The translations under genes were made by a program, and so were the position numbers. The notes under the pieces are model-generated. The model was not told the origin of the DNA. It ran no database searches and saw only the letters and a program-made list of their open reading frames with translations. From Falciphora oryzae (Eukaryota > Ascomycota > Sordariomycetes > Magnaporthales > Magnaporthaceae), in the NCBI GenBank assembly GCA_000733355.1, contig JNVV01000004.1, forward strand, positions 1,714,785-1,778,784: DNA of 64,000 nt, written 5' to 3'. Shown here in pieces: positions 11,086 to 21,550 of the stretch (positions are counted from its first letter, which is position 1; every line of letters starts with the position of its first letter).

Positions 11086-11396
11086 AATACAGTTGGATTG
11101 CACTGGCCTGTGCAGGCAATCGGCAGGGCCCAGAGAGAACCGGATCCTCCGGTCCCGTGATCAGAGATCACGGGATCCGAGGACCCGCAAGCCCGCGGAG
11201 GCTGGGAGCAGGGGAAGGCCCCTTTGGTGATCTGGATCGTGTATATATAGCCTCCCTTCTGCTCCCTTTCTGGCAGATAGATTCCTTTCTTCTTCGTGCA
11301 CAATAAATTATGATTCCTCTGATATAAGGGATCATTGTTCACCTCTTTTGGAGATCTCCGAGCCCAACAGGAGTACCAACTCCTACCAACAAATAC
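11086..11396. repeat. 5-bp target-site duplication AATAC flanking the LTR
   Basis: AATAC at 11086-11090 and AATAC at 11392-11396 directly abut the two ends of the LTR-like segment. A 5-bp duplication is what LTR-retrotransposon integrases make. Confidence 0.7.
11091..11391 (+). mobile_element. Solo LTR of an LTR retrotransposon, 301 bp
   Basis: The segment starts AGTTGG and ends CCAACA, so its ends are short inverted repeats apart from the first base, where TG would be canonical. It is flanked by a 5-bp direct duplication (AATAC). Inside are a TATA box (TATATATA near 11242), a poly(A) signal AATAAA at 11302-11307, and a strong palindrome at about 11150-11176 (CCCGTGATC / GATCACGGG). No gag, reverse transcriptase or integrase coding sequence lies beside it, so it is best read as a solo LTR left by recombination between the two LTRs of a full element. 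Copia versus gypsy cannot be decided from this alone. Confidence 0.72.
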
Positions 11397-11765
11397 ACTG
11401 AATAACAATTGAGAGGCTCATGATCATTCTTATTGACGCAGAGTCAGTAATCTCACGCAAGTATGAGAGAATGATTACTTACTGTCTTATCTGCGAGTCC
11501 CTTGCTTCGAAGTGTAATAATTCGTATAAGAACCACATCAAGACCAACCATCGCGAGCGAACCCATCCGGCTGCACAGCTAGCTAGAACCTCGGGGTTCT
11601 CCGACACCCCGGGTAATTCCTCTGGGTTCCATCTGCTGCTGGGACTCAAGCCTGGAAGTCTATAACCTAACGTTGGTAGTAGTGGGCACTGTAGGTTAAC
11701 TATTGTCGGAATATCTTCCGGCCCTAAAGAAACAAAAAAAGGAAAAAGAGAAAAAAAGAAAAGGA

Positions 11766-12260
11766 ATGAACACCCAGCGCCTCATACGCGCAACGGCGCA
11801 GTACATCTACGCCGCGGTGCGAATCATCCTAGAGCAGGCCCTGCGGCAGCACCGGCGGTGCATGGCGGCGGACGCGTACGTGCGCATCCTGACCAGCGAC
11901 CCGCTGCTGGACCTCCCCGGGGCCATCGAGGAGCACATCGGCGTCGCGGTCCGCGACACGCGCCTCCCCGCCGCGCCGCCGCCGCTCGACCCTAGGGCCG
12001 ACCGGGTCCGCGCCAGGGTGTGCCTGCTGCTGCGCAACTCCATCCACACGGCCGTGGCGGGGGCGATGGTGGAGGCGGACGAGGGGGCTGGCGCTGGCGG
12101 TGGTGGTGGTGGTGCGAGGAGTAGCAGGAGTAGCCAGGAGAGGCGGCATGCTCTGGCGTGCGATGTCAGTGCAAGGACGGTCGGGCATGTGACGCAGATG
12201 ATCCAGGACAGTGCCGAGTGCATGTTGGGGGAGATTGAGCATCGTTCTAGGATGGAATAG
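11766..12260 (+). CDS. Orphan protein, 164 aa
   Basis: Not recognised. The frame from ATG 11766 gives 164 aa; an upstream in-frame ATG (11703) would add a Lys-rich stretch coded by a poly-purine tract and is less likely. The protein is helical and Arg/Ala-rich: QYIYAAVRIILEQALRQHRRCMAADAYVRIL, then LPGAIEEHIGVAVRDTRL, a Gly run (GAGAGGGGGG) and a C-terminal helix. The first half and the segment ARVCLLLRNSIHTAVAGAM might form a small helical bundle. High third-position GC supports coding. It starts about 370 bp after a solo LTR, so its promoter may be LTR-influenced (inference). Confidence 0.5.
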   Translation: MNTQRLIRATAQYIYAAVRIILEQALRQHRRCMAADAYVRILTSDPLLDLPGAIEEHIGVAVRDTRLPAAPPPLDPRADRVRARVCLLLRNSIHTAVAGAMVEADEGAGAGGGGGGARSSRSSQERRHALACDVSARTVGHVTQMIQDSAECMLGEIEHRSRME

Positions 12261-13075
12261 CTCGGGGAGAGTGGCTACAATGACTGGTGTTGACGCTTTA
12301 GGCAGTCAAATTACAGGCCGCCTCATGCCATATGTTCGGACCTCTTGCCGTCACTTGAATGTGCATGTGCGGAAGCTTCCCAATTGCCGGCACCGCGGAC
12401 TTGCTTTTGGTCAGGAACACTCTGCAGTCTGTCCTGCCAGGGTGGGATGTCGTCAAGGTTTGTATCAGGGTTTCGGATGGACCCATTGGCTGGGCTGATT
12501 TGAATGGACGTGACTTTCGGGGAGCTCGGTGAGTGTCTTTAGGAGGGGCTGCATATGGTGGCTCTTGCTCGGGGCGACCGTTAGGATGGGTCGAGGGGAC
12601 GGGCGAAATGTCCCGCGGCCATTGACCTCGCCTCTGCAGACGTCAGGTTGACCGCAAATAGCCGCCCGTTTTGCGCAATTTAGCTTTACGCCATACCGTA
12701 ACGGTCGAAGGCCGCAAGCCGACGATAAGAGACGATGCATGGCAGCGGGTTTGGGGTCGGGACCGGCTGCAAGTCTCCATGCGGGCAGCGAGGTGAGTGG
12801 TGCCTGGGAACCATCACTGTGTGCTCCTTTTGTGATGCATCGGGGTCTTGTAGCGCACTGTAGCCTCGCCCAGCAGTGAAACACAGACCTTAAAGCTTCC
12901 AGCCGTCTGTGGGTATTTGACCAGAAGCCGAGGTCTTGTCTGGTCAAAATCTCATTGAATCCATATAGGTACTGCCTCTGGTCAGCCAGTCAAGTGTTGA
13001 TCTTCTCCGAGGTCGAAACCAAACATCACGCCCTCTAAAAGTGCGCCCAAAAAAAAAAAAAAACCCCATTTCAGG
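12261..13075. other. Intergenic, no feature seen
   Basis: No credible gene on either strand. A 15-base A run occurs at about 13050-13064, just before the OHCU decarboxylase start codon. Confidence 0.5.
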
Positions 13076-13739
13076 ATGGAAGGTTCAAGCGTCCCCGCGG
13101 GGCTGCCTGACGTCAGCGCGCTCCCCACCCTGGACGACGCCGCCCTCTTCGGCGTGCTGGACCTGCTCTTCGAGAAGTCGGCCGACATGCACGCCCTGGC
13201 CGGGCCCGTGGCGCGCTCCGGGCAGTTCGCCTCGTACCCGGCCCTCATCGACGCCGTGCGCGCGGCGCTTCTCTCGCTGCAGCAGAACCAGGGCGGCGAC
13301 GACGCGGCCCGCGCCCGCCTGCTCGGCATCCTGGGCGCCCACCCGCGCCTGGGCGAGAAGAAGGTCGACAGCGCCCAGAGCCGCGCCGAGCAGGCCAACA
13401 TGCAAAAGGGCGCGGGCGCCGCCGAGGCCGAGAGGCTGGCCGCGCTCAACGCCGAGTACGAGGCGCGGTTCCCGGGCCTGCGCTACGTTGTCTTCGTCAA
13501 CGGCCGCGGCAGGGACGTCATCATGGCCAACATGCGCGAGCGTATCGACAGGGGCGACGCGCAGGCTGAGGAGAAGGAGGCGATTGAGGTACGTATCCTG
13601 CTTCCGGGGTTGGAACAAATAAGGGATGCGCCAGTCGAACCCAGTCTAGCCCACAAGACGACTAACAAAGAATCATGGTCCGTTCTAGGCCATGGCTAGT
13701 ATCGCCAAGGACAGGGCAGGCAAACTGTTGAGTGCATAG
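13076..13739 (+). CDS. 2-oxo-4-hydroxy-4-carboxy-5-ureidoimidazoline (OHCU) decarboxylase
   Basis: Catalyses the last step from urate to S-allantoin, decarboxylating OHCU, and so belongs to purine nitrogen catabolism. Exons 13076-13588 and 13689-13739 give 187 aa, typical for the family; donor GTACGT, acceptor CTAG. Family blocks: FEKSADMHALAGPVARSGQFASYPALI, AHPRLGEKK with the catalytic His, then S..EQ, LAALNAEYEARFPGLRYVVFVNGR, and NMRERIDRG. All-helical fold expected. The protein ends KLLSA and therefore lacks a classical SKL-type peroxisome signal. Urate oxidase and HIU hydrolase are not in the window. Confidence 0.9.
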
Positions 13740-13934
13740 GGCACAGCTTGAGAGCCCCTTGGCACAGACCCCATCCCCAGAGCAAAATGCTGACATCACT
13801 TACGTCCGCAAGTGTCACCACTGGGCTGTTTCGTGCTGTGAGCTAGGCAGCTAGCCGATTTGCTGTGCGCAAAATATAACCTCAAATTACAACTCATTAC
13901 TGCATTATCCTCACCCTCCAGATCAACTGCCACC

Positions 13935-15105
13935 CTAGCTTCCCGAAACCTCTGGAATACAGAAGTCGTTGTCGATGTACAGGGTGTTGTTCCATCCTCC
14001 CTCTCCATCCGGAGCCTGCGGGCTGGCGCAGTCGAACCACCAGGTAGACCAGCCGCTCCACGATATCTTGAACGAAAAAGTCGTCGTCTGCCACTCGTTA
14101 ACCCTTTGCGGCCTGTTGTCGGGGATATTGATTGCCCACAGCTGGTTGTTGGGGTAGCCCTGGATGTAGGGCACGTAGGTGTTGTTGTTTCCGTAAACGG
14201 TTTCGTAGTAGTTGGTAAACTTCCAATCGTAGCTGCACCGGTACCTTACGCCATACTGGTGGTAGGAGTCTTGGTGGAACTCCCACAGACCGTTGTTCCG
14301 CATGCCCGCCACGACGGCCGCGTGCCCGCCATCGGCCCCAGCGCCCTGAAAGACGCCGCCGACGATGCGGCTCGTTGTCTCCCCTTCTGTCGGCTTGGTC
14401 TCTGTCCAGGGGCCCCAGTGACCGTATTCGAAATTGCCGTTCTTGAAGATGTTGGTCGGCCCGATGCTCTTGACCGAAGTCGAAGTCGAGGTCGTGGTGG
14501 TCTTTGTCGTGGAGAAGGCGGTCACCACGGTGGTATCAGTCGCCGACACGTCGATGGTCCGGGACAGCGTCTCGGTCGCGACGGCGGTCGTGCGCGCCGC
14601 GGACGTCGACGTCGCCGTCGCTGCCTTGACGATCTTGGTCTGCCCTTGCGTGCGCACCTCGGTCGTCGTCCGCGACTCGGTCGAGGCCGTCACGGTGCGG
14701 AATGTCGTGCTTGATTCGGTGGCGGTCGATGGGACGACAGACTCGGTCTGGACCGTTACAGTTTCCGTGAAGGTACTGAGCACTGCGTTAGCTTCGAGGC
14801 GCTTTGCTTGGGGTTTGGTCAAGGGCGTGTATCCTAGGATTTGACTTACACGGTGGCCGGAGCGATGGTCACGTCCATGAAAGAGCCGCAGTCGGCAACT
14901 CCACTGCGAGTCGGAAACACCGACGCGATGACAGCTAACAGAAGGCATCATATCAGTAAATGCTGCCTCTATATGTGGCCACAATCCCTCAGCAATAATT
15001 ACCTCGCAAGCAGTTGTTGTGGTTGCAGCCCCCGGACGCCTCTGTAGCGATGACGGCGGCCGGGTTAGCGAAGGCCGCGAGGAGGAGGCGGAGTCGTTGA
15101 ATCAT
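13935..15105 (-). CDS. Secreted Thr/Ser-rich glycoprotein with CNxxNCLR head
   Basis: Exons 15105-15003, 14934-14850 and 14775-13935 give 342 aa, phases agreeing. An N-terminal signal peptide (MIQRLRLLLAAFANPAAVIA) is followed by a small Cys module, CNHNNCLRA....ADCGSF, which I recall at the start of many fungal secreted proteins. Next comes a Ser/Thr-rich, probably O-glycosylated linker of about 120 residues made of short TETVTVQTESVV-like units. The C-terminal half begins NIFKNGNFEYGHWGPW, the usual first strand of jelly-roll (galactose-binding or CBM-like) domains, and has many Trp/Tyr and paired Cys. Role probably at the cell surface or in carbohydrate binding (inference); no catalytic motif seen. 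Confidence 0.75.
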
Positions 15106-15205
15106 GGTGGCGCCGGACCTTGTCTCCCACGATCGCTACAGAGTGCAGATCTCTGAAGTGATCGCGGTCTTCCGAGGCCGGTGAGGACCTGGTGTGCCAC
15201 GCCCA

Positions 15206-15212
15206 TTTTATA
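15206..15212 (-). promoter_or_regulatory. TATA box of the secreted glycoprotein gene
   Basis: TATAAAA on the minus strand, about 100 bp upstream of the start at 15105. Confidence 0.45.
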
Positions 15213-15883
15213 GACCTAACCGTGGATATTTTCTAGGGGCCCAGGCCCATCGCCTTCGGGGATAGCGCCATTTTCGTATCATGTCCTCGCCCCCCGTCTT
15301 TGCCGGACCAGCCGAGACAGGACAAAGGAAGAACCGCCAACACACGGGTTCAGGATGCTAGATACAGCCGACTACCGAGCAGCCAACAGTCCAGGTCAGC
15401 TGAGTGTGGGGATACCTGTCTCGATAGATCCAGAATATTGTCCGTGGCTCGATGCGCTGGCCCCTTCCGTGGCTGTCTTTCAGCTCTCGGCAAGGGCTTT
15501 TTCCTGCAGGTGCCTCAATTCCACGGCTGCCGTTTGGCGCCAACGCCCCCCAATCTCTTCACACCATTGATCAGCTGACCGAGATACGAGGGAGCTGGGA
15601 AAGGGTGGACTCTGGGCCGAAAACTCTTGCAGCACACCGCCCCCTGCTGCTTCTCATTATTGGCACTCCCATCGTTTGGCCGCATCCAAGGGCTTCCATC
15701 TTGCAGGAGTGAAATTGTGTCAAGGGTAAAAATATCAATTAATTGGGGCAACAGGAATCTGAGGTTACTTTTATCGACAGAACTTGCGCGACGCATTGGC
15801 ACTGCGTACACAAACCCCTGAAAATCTTGTCTAATAGGGGCTCGTTGAAATGCAAGACACGCTCTGATCATCGCACGAGCTTC
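15213..15883. other. Intergenic, no feature seen
   Basis: Upstream of the secreted glycoprotein and downstream of the next minus-strand gene. No gene, RNA or repeat recognised. Confidence 0.5.
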
Positions 15884-16395
15884 TCAAGCCGCAACGCCCT
15901 TCTCCACGGCCTTACGGCGCAAGATCCTGCAGATCCGCTCGGCCTTCTCGTCCAGCGGCATGTCGGGCGTGATGCCCTCCTCGACCATGAACTGCCGGCG
16001 CAAGGCGATGAGGCACGCCCCGGGCGCCTTGCTCACGATGGCCGCCTTGACCGTGTCCCAGTGCTCGTCCGGGATCGAGCCGCCGATGCAGAGGAACCGC
16101 GGCGTCCGCCGCTGGTCCCGGGGCACCTTGGCGTTGGAGCCGATCGGCTCCATCGCCGCGTCCGCCTTGTCCAGGTTGCCCGCGAACGAGTCCGGCAGCT
16201 CCGTGGTTGCCGCGTCGAGGGAGAAGCAGCCGTGCACCACTGATTTTCCCCCTTACCGCATTAGAAACTGCTTCCTGGGGTCGGTGTATCTAGAGGCTTT
16301 ATTCACTCACGCTCGTAGTCCGGCTGCAGGCCCGCATTGATCTTCTCGGCAAGCTCGACGCTGGTGCCGTAGCAGGCGAAGGGAACCGGAGGCAT
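15884..16395 (-). CDS. Small conserved-looking fungal protein, 146 aa
   Basis: Exons 16395-16311 and 16239-15884, donor GTGAGT, acceptor TCAG, give 146 aa. It begins MPPVPFACYGTSVELAEKIN and continues LQPDYE, HGCFSLDAATTELP, then RRTPRFLCIGGSIPDEHWDTVKAAI. The style (PFACYGTS, ELP..., IGG..P.) resembles a small uncharacterised protein family that I recall from other filamentous fungi, without a known function. No signal peptide or membrane segment. A TATA-like stretch (16489-16495) lies about 95 bp upstream. Confidence 0.7.
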
Positions 16396-18161
16396 GTTGA
16401 CGGTGGGAGTGGTGATTCGATAATCCAGATATATGCTTGGCAGCTAATTTTCAAGGTCGCTGAAGAGCCTGTGGTATGTTGGTGCTGATATATAAATCTC
16501 GAAAAGTGCCTTGGTGGACTTCCAGAGAAAGGCGTAATGTCAGAGGGCGGGGAGTGGATGTTTAAATATGAAGACATCGCCTCTTCCGGGCAACCCGGCG
16601 GCTTGGAACGTGATAGCCCCTAGTGCCCTCTTGATATTGATCATCCCAGCCTTCGTAGGCGTGACTGTCTAGAAGCCGAATCAGTTGCCGACCTCGTTTC
16701 AACGTTGCCGAAAGGGCAACTTCTTTCTATTCGGACGAAGGCTACACTCAGCACCGGCAGAAGCCTTCGTAATTGTGCCATCTATTCTAGGAAAAGCCAG
16801 AATCGTTCCATTTTGGGATCATTAGGGGAAATGCCGCCGGAAAAAATCGAGATGCGAGGCCCTGGATCGGTGCTCGTGCTCGGCCAGTTGGCAGATCCGA
16901 ACTAAGGGTGCCTCCATCTATACAGGGGAGCACGAGGGACAACCGCATTCTAGACGAGAGCAAGGGTCAGCTTGATCAGAGAGAGGGACCTGGGGCGTTA
17001 GGCTGCTCGCTGTCTTCAGGTTGATCAAAGCTTAGAGTCGCCTTTCCAAACGGCGTGCTTGGCTATTTTTGACGAGGCCTCCCTTGACAATGCATTAGTC
17101 TCCTGGATACAACCTGGGGCTGGTCCGACATTCCGATGGCAATGTGAGAACTCAACGCAGCTTGGCTGTCGCTCCCACTCGCCGCCAAAATGAGGATCTG
17201 AAGTGTATCCGAGAAGAAGAGGGTGAAACATGATGTTCAGGCTCCCGCGGCCGCCGGCCTTCGCCATGCCGGGGCCCGATGTGTCGGACTTGGGACGGAA
17301 TGGCCGCGCGGCGACACAGAGACCAATTATAGACCTGCCTCATCAAAGAGCAAAAACGAAAACATGTGTGGAGTCGGTGCTTTGCTTCCAGTCTGCCCGG
17401 CCCAACAGATAGGTTGGTCGCGCCTTTGGAAGCATATACGAGACCGGCAATCCTCTTTCAGTTAAGATCCCGCTTGGGATTCGGGTGGCCTGAAGGCCGT
17501 AGACATCAATGGTAGGCTCCGGCGCCGTCAGGCTCGGTGCTTCCGGCCTAGTCGTAGCCGCAACGCCGGTCCCGAAATCACGGTTTCCTTGCCAGACAGT
17601 CTGGTCTAATCAGTAATTAAACCACGGCAGTCGGCGAGCCAGTAATCCTTTTTTGTATAATTAGTAGTGTCTGTCTGACCATAGCTGATCCAGCTTTCGT
17701 TCTCGATATCCTCTACGTTGCTTCCTTCTGTTTGGTGATGGTGGGGTGGGTGACTCGCACAAAAGGGGTCACCCCTGATGTTTTGTCCACTACTTGAATC
17801 CTCTGTTGCCTCGTGAGCATTTCTGCAAGCTTGGATTAAACGAGGGCTGCATTCCAAAAATCTTTGCAGTCACCGATTCCGAGTGGCGACGTACGGTCCC
17901 TCGTGTCGCTCTAATTGATGGCCGGAGAGCAGACATGCAGCCAACTACAGCACAAGCACCGGACGCATATCCCATTCGTCCGCCAGAGGATGTGATCGGC
18001 ATCGGCGGGAATGCTCGCAGCAAGCCTGCAGCAAGCGTACGACGCCCACCGTCCTACGGACCACCAACATGCCTTGGTCAAGAGCCGCACACGCCCAATG
18101 ACTAATCTGCCTGCACCATCCTGGACTGTTGCCTGATGCCTCGTTCACCTTCTTACATGTT

Positions 18162-18203
18162 CTCTAGGAGCCTTTGCTCCTAGAGACTACCTAGGTACGT
18201 CTC
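18162..18203. repeat. Two adjacent inverted repeats
   Basis: CTCTAGGAGC (18162-18171) and GCTCCTAGAG (18176-18185) form a perfect 10-bp stem with a CTTT loop. Overlapping its end, GAGAC (18183-18187) and GTCTC (18199-18203) flank the palindrome TACCTAGGTA (18188-18197). The pair lies about 210 bp upstream of the AAA ATPase start. Confidence 0.65.
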
Positions 18204-18268
18204 CTTCTCCCCATTTAATGGGTTGGAGACAGGCAGGTGGCGACCTGGTGCTGCCTGCTGCCAACATC

Positions 18269-18275
18269 TATAAAG
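18269..18275 (+). promoter_or_regulatory. TATA box of the AAA ATPase pseudogene
   Basis: TATAAAG, 138-144 bp upstream of the ATG at 18413. The promoter thus appears intact although the reading frame is not. Confidence 0.4.
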
Positions 18276-18412
18276 TAGACCCAACCCATGTGCCCTTGGA
18301 AGGAAATATTTAGTTGCTGGGTATCTTTATAGGCCGTACCTGACTACCTGCCTTGAGAGCAATTGACTCGGTATTACCAATTCTCTCCCCGCAAATCGGC
18401 CCGGCTGCCATT

Positions 18413-20058
18413 ATGTTTCGCCAGTCACCGTGGAGTGCGGCCGCGGCGTCGCCCTTCGCCAACTACCAAGGGGTCTTCAGCACCTGGCGCGACCTCAAGA
18501 GCAAGCGCATCGCGGACCCCGCCTTCTCCCTGGAGCGGGCCGTCCGTGTCGCGCACCCCGATCACCACCTCACGCGCCTTACGGACTGTTCCTTGGAGCT
18601 GCTCGAATACGCCAGCGCCGGCCACGCCGCCGCCGAGCGCGTCACCGACGATGGCGTCCAGGCCGAGGTCCCGCGCGAGTACTGCCCGCCCTCCTCGCGG
18701 CTCGACACCAAGGCCTCCACCCTCGGCGAGGACGCCGCGCTGGCGCTCTGGCACTACAAGTGGGACGATACCGACTTCGTCGTCTACAAGGCGGGCTTCA
18801 CGAACTAGGGCTGCACGACGCCGGTGTTCTTCATCCTGGCTCCGCCGCCGTCTGACCAGGATCTCCTGGCCGAGGTCGTCGTGAAGGGCCACCACCGCAA
18901 GACCGACACCTTGATCCTGGCTGTCGGCGACTACTCGCGTGAGCTGCACGAGGAGATCCACGTCTTTGACACCATGAGGTGGACCAAGTCCAAGTCGCTC
19001 TGGCGTAGCGTCCAGTCGGCCTCGTGGGATGACGTGATTCTGGACCCGGCCATGAAGTCGAGCCTCATCGCCGACGTCGAGGGCTTCTTTGACAGCCGGG
19101 CCATGTACACCAAGCTCAAGGTGCCGTGGGAGCGCGGCGTCATCCCGCACGGCGTGCCCGGCAACGGCAAAACCATCACTATCAAGGCGCTCATCAACTC
19201 CTTCGCCCGCCGGACCGAGATGCCGGTGCAGGCCCTTACGTCAAGTCGCTGGACAACAGGAGAGGGTCCAAGAGCTCCATCAAGCACATATTCGAGATGG
19301 CGCGCCTCGTCGCCCCTTGCCTCCTCATCTTCGAGGACCTCGACAGCCTGGTGGCGGACGAAACAAAGGCCTATTTCCTAAATGAGGTCGATGGTCTCGA
19401 ATCCAACGACGGCATCCTGATGATCGGATCCACGAACCATATCGATCGCCTCGACCCCGCCGTTACCAAGCGACCCAGTCGGTTCGACCGCAAGTACCAC
19501 TACAAACTGCCGGCGCATGCCGAGCGCGCCGAGTACGCGCGCTACTGGCGCAAGAAGTTTGACGGCTCCGACGACATCGACTTCCCGGAAGAGGCTTGCG
19601 ACCTCATCGCCCAGATGACCGAGGGATACAGCTTCGCCTACATAAAGGAGCTCTTCATCACCAGCCTGCTGGACCTGGCCCGCGGCGGGACTGACGAGGA
19701 CACAGACAGCGCCGTCACCGCCGAGGAGGCGACCGCTACCAAGATTGCCGAGAAGCCATACGCCGCCCCCGCCGCCGAGCAAGCTGCTGCTCAGGCGGTC
19801 GTATTGGCAGAGGGCAGCGAGCTGACGAGTGTGGATGCGAAAGATGCAAAGGAGGCCCCCGCCAAAAGGACCATGCCGGAGATCACGGTGCCCGAGTCCC
19901 TCCGCGACAACACATTCCTGAAGATTGCGAGGAAGCAGGCCGAGCTTCTGCTCTCCGAAATCGACAACGCGTCGGCGGAGACAACCGAAAAGGTGGTCGT
20001 AGGCGACCCTCGTGCCAAGAAACTCGTAGCCCGCATGGCTACTGCGCGGATGTGGTGA
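18413..20058 (+). pseudogene. BCS1-like AAA ATPase, interrupted by stop and frameshift
   Basis: The frame from ATG 18413 reads SPFANYQGVFSTWRDL ... LWHYKWDDTDFVVYKAGFTN, then hits TAG at 18806-18808. The same frame resumes GCTTPVFFILAPP ... DSRAMYTKLKVPWERGVIPHGVPGNGKTITIKAL (Walker A GVPGNGKT). Near 19233-19240 one base is missing in a C run, and the sequence continues in another frame: YVKSL, LVAPCLLIFEDLDSLV (Walker B), GSTNHIDRLD, RPSRFDRKY and a C-terminal lid to the TGA at 20056-20058. This order matches fungal AAA proteins of the BCS1-like group. The TAG is one C-to-T step from CAG. Two lesions indicate a pseudogene; the single-base loss in a homopolymer could alternatively be a sequencing error. 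Confidence 0.78.
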
Positions 20059-20676
20059 GCTTTTGTCAATAGACTTGCTCGCTGAGGCTTTGCTGGCCCT
20101 AGGCGATATTTTCCAAATGCAATCTCTGGCTTCTTCCTTTATGGATTGGGACTTCTTAGTGGGAGTTGAGCCATCCATCACGTTCCCGGATGATCGTTGA
20201 AGGACAGAGGTGGACCAACGATAGGCCAGGAACAATCCCGATCGGGAAAAAAATGCTTACCGAGATCCAAATAAACATGACATATGTCGGTGATCCGGAA
20301 CTGGAACACCAGGGTGGTATTGACATGCATATAATTTCTGCGGGCATCGAGACTGGCCGGTCAGGGCAATGGGCCCTTCACGTGGATATATGCCGTGCGA
20401 CGGATAGTCTTCTCCCATAGTTCTAGTTCGGCACATGAACAACTCGCCGAAAAACGGGTGCAGATTAAATCTAATCTAGCCCCGGTCTTGGCGTGTTATA
20501 TGCCGAGCCGTCCTCGCGCATCCAAGTGCCATATGGCAGATATAAAAGGCCTGGCTTTCACAAGATTGTTGTCGTCAAGGGATCCGTAACTGCTTTGCTC
20601 TATCGTTCTTCTGCGGTCCTAAAGTAGCCGGCCAGAACATAACGCGATACCACCTCCCTACGCCGAGCCCGCAAGG
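20059..20676. other. Intergenic / LPMO promoter
   Basis: No gene seen. Contains the promoter of the following AA9 gene with a TATA box at 20541. Confidence 0.5.
20541..20547 (+). promoter_or_regulatory. TATA box of AA9 gene A
   Basis: TATAAAA at 130-136 bp upstream of the start codon at 20677. Confidence 0.45.
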
Positions 20677-21550
20677 ATGCAGTTTCTCGCTAGTCTGTTG
20701 CTGGCGGCAGTAGCTGTTAGAGCACACTGTACGTATCTGATTTCGTGCCGGAGACTTTAAAGGTTATCGGGGCGAAAAGGGGGAGGAAGGCAAAGCTTCA
20801 AGACTCTGACGGCCCTCCTCCAGACACGTTCCCCCGCCTCGTCATCAACGGCCAGCCCGAGGCGAGCGACTGGTCCGTGACGCGGCAGACCAAGAACGCG
20901 CAGTCGAAGCAGGGCATCGAGAACCCGACCGTGGCCGACATCCGCTGCTACCAGTCGCGCACCGCGCCCAACGTTGCCACGGTGCCCGCGGGCGCCAAGG
21001 TCCACTACATTTCGACCCAGCAAGTCAACCATCCGGGCCCGACGCAGTATTACCTCGCAAAAGTTCCGGCCGGCCAGAGCGCCAAGACGTGGGACGGCTC
21101 CGGGGCCGTGTGGTTCCGCTTCTTCACCAGCGCCGCGCCGACGGTGGATAAGAACAAGCAGCTGTTCTGGCCTGGGCAGAGTACGTCCATCAAGCCACGG
21201 ACTAGATGTCGGCTATTGGCTGGAGATTAGCTGACGAGATACACTCCCGTGGCACAGACGAATACAAGACTGTGGAGGCGACCATCCCAGCCAACACGCC
21301 GAGCGGCGAGTACCTGCTCCGGGTGGAGCACATCGCCCTGCACATGGCCTCCCAGGCCAACAAGGCGCAGTTCTACCTGTCATGCTCCCAGATCAACATC
21401 ACGGGTGGGGGCAACGGCAAGCCGGCGCCTCTGGTGGCATTCCCTGGAGCCTACAGGAGCCAGGACCCAGGCATCTTGGTCAACCTCAACAACGTCATCA
21501 ACCAGCCTACGGGATACGTCGCTCCGGGGCCTGCGGTTTGGAAATCCTAA
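20677..21550 (+). CDS. AA9 lytic polysaccharide monooxygenase, HYTFP type
   Basis: Copper enzyme (formerly GH61) that oxidatively cleaves cellulose or related glucans outside the cell. Exons 20677-20728, 20824-21180 and 21258-21550 give 233 aa. The signal peptide [16 protein letters not shown] is followed by the mature N-terminus [12 protein letters not shown]; His1 is the copper-brace residue and its codon sits directly before the first intron. The second copper His is in [10 protein letters not shown], and the axial Tyr is in [11 protein letters not shown]. Other AA9 blocks: [19 protein letters not shown]. No CBM1 or linker follows. It lies tail to tail with a second AA9 gene. Confidence 0.95.

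Larger units (their letters stand above)
10814..11765. other. Intergenic with solo LTR
   Basis: AT-richer than its surroundings. The main content is the solo LTR at 11091-11391. Past it, an open frame (11420-11665) encodes CLICESLASKCNNSYKNH, faintly like a C2H2 finger, but has no support as a gene. A purine-rich A/G tract at 11730-11765 precedes the next start codon. Confidence 0.5.
16396..18412. other. Gene-free 2.0-kb region
   Basis: No recognisable gene. It holds the TATA-like site of the minus-strand gene at its left, two consecutive inverted repeats at 18162-18203, and a TATA box at 18269-18275 for the AAA gene. Open frames such as 17794-18105 lack motifs and supporting context. Confidence 0.5.

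Noticed and set aside
11397..11765. Internal retrotransposon sequence after the LTR
   Set aside because: The LTR is closed by a target duplication on both sides and no gag/pol motif follows.
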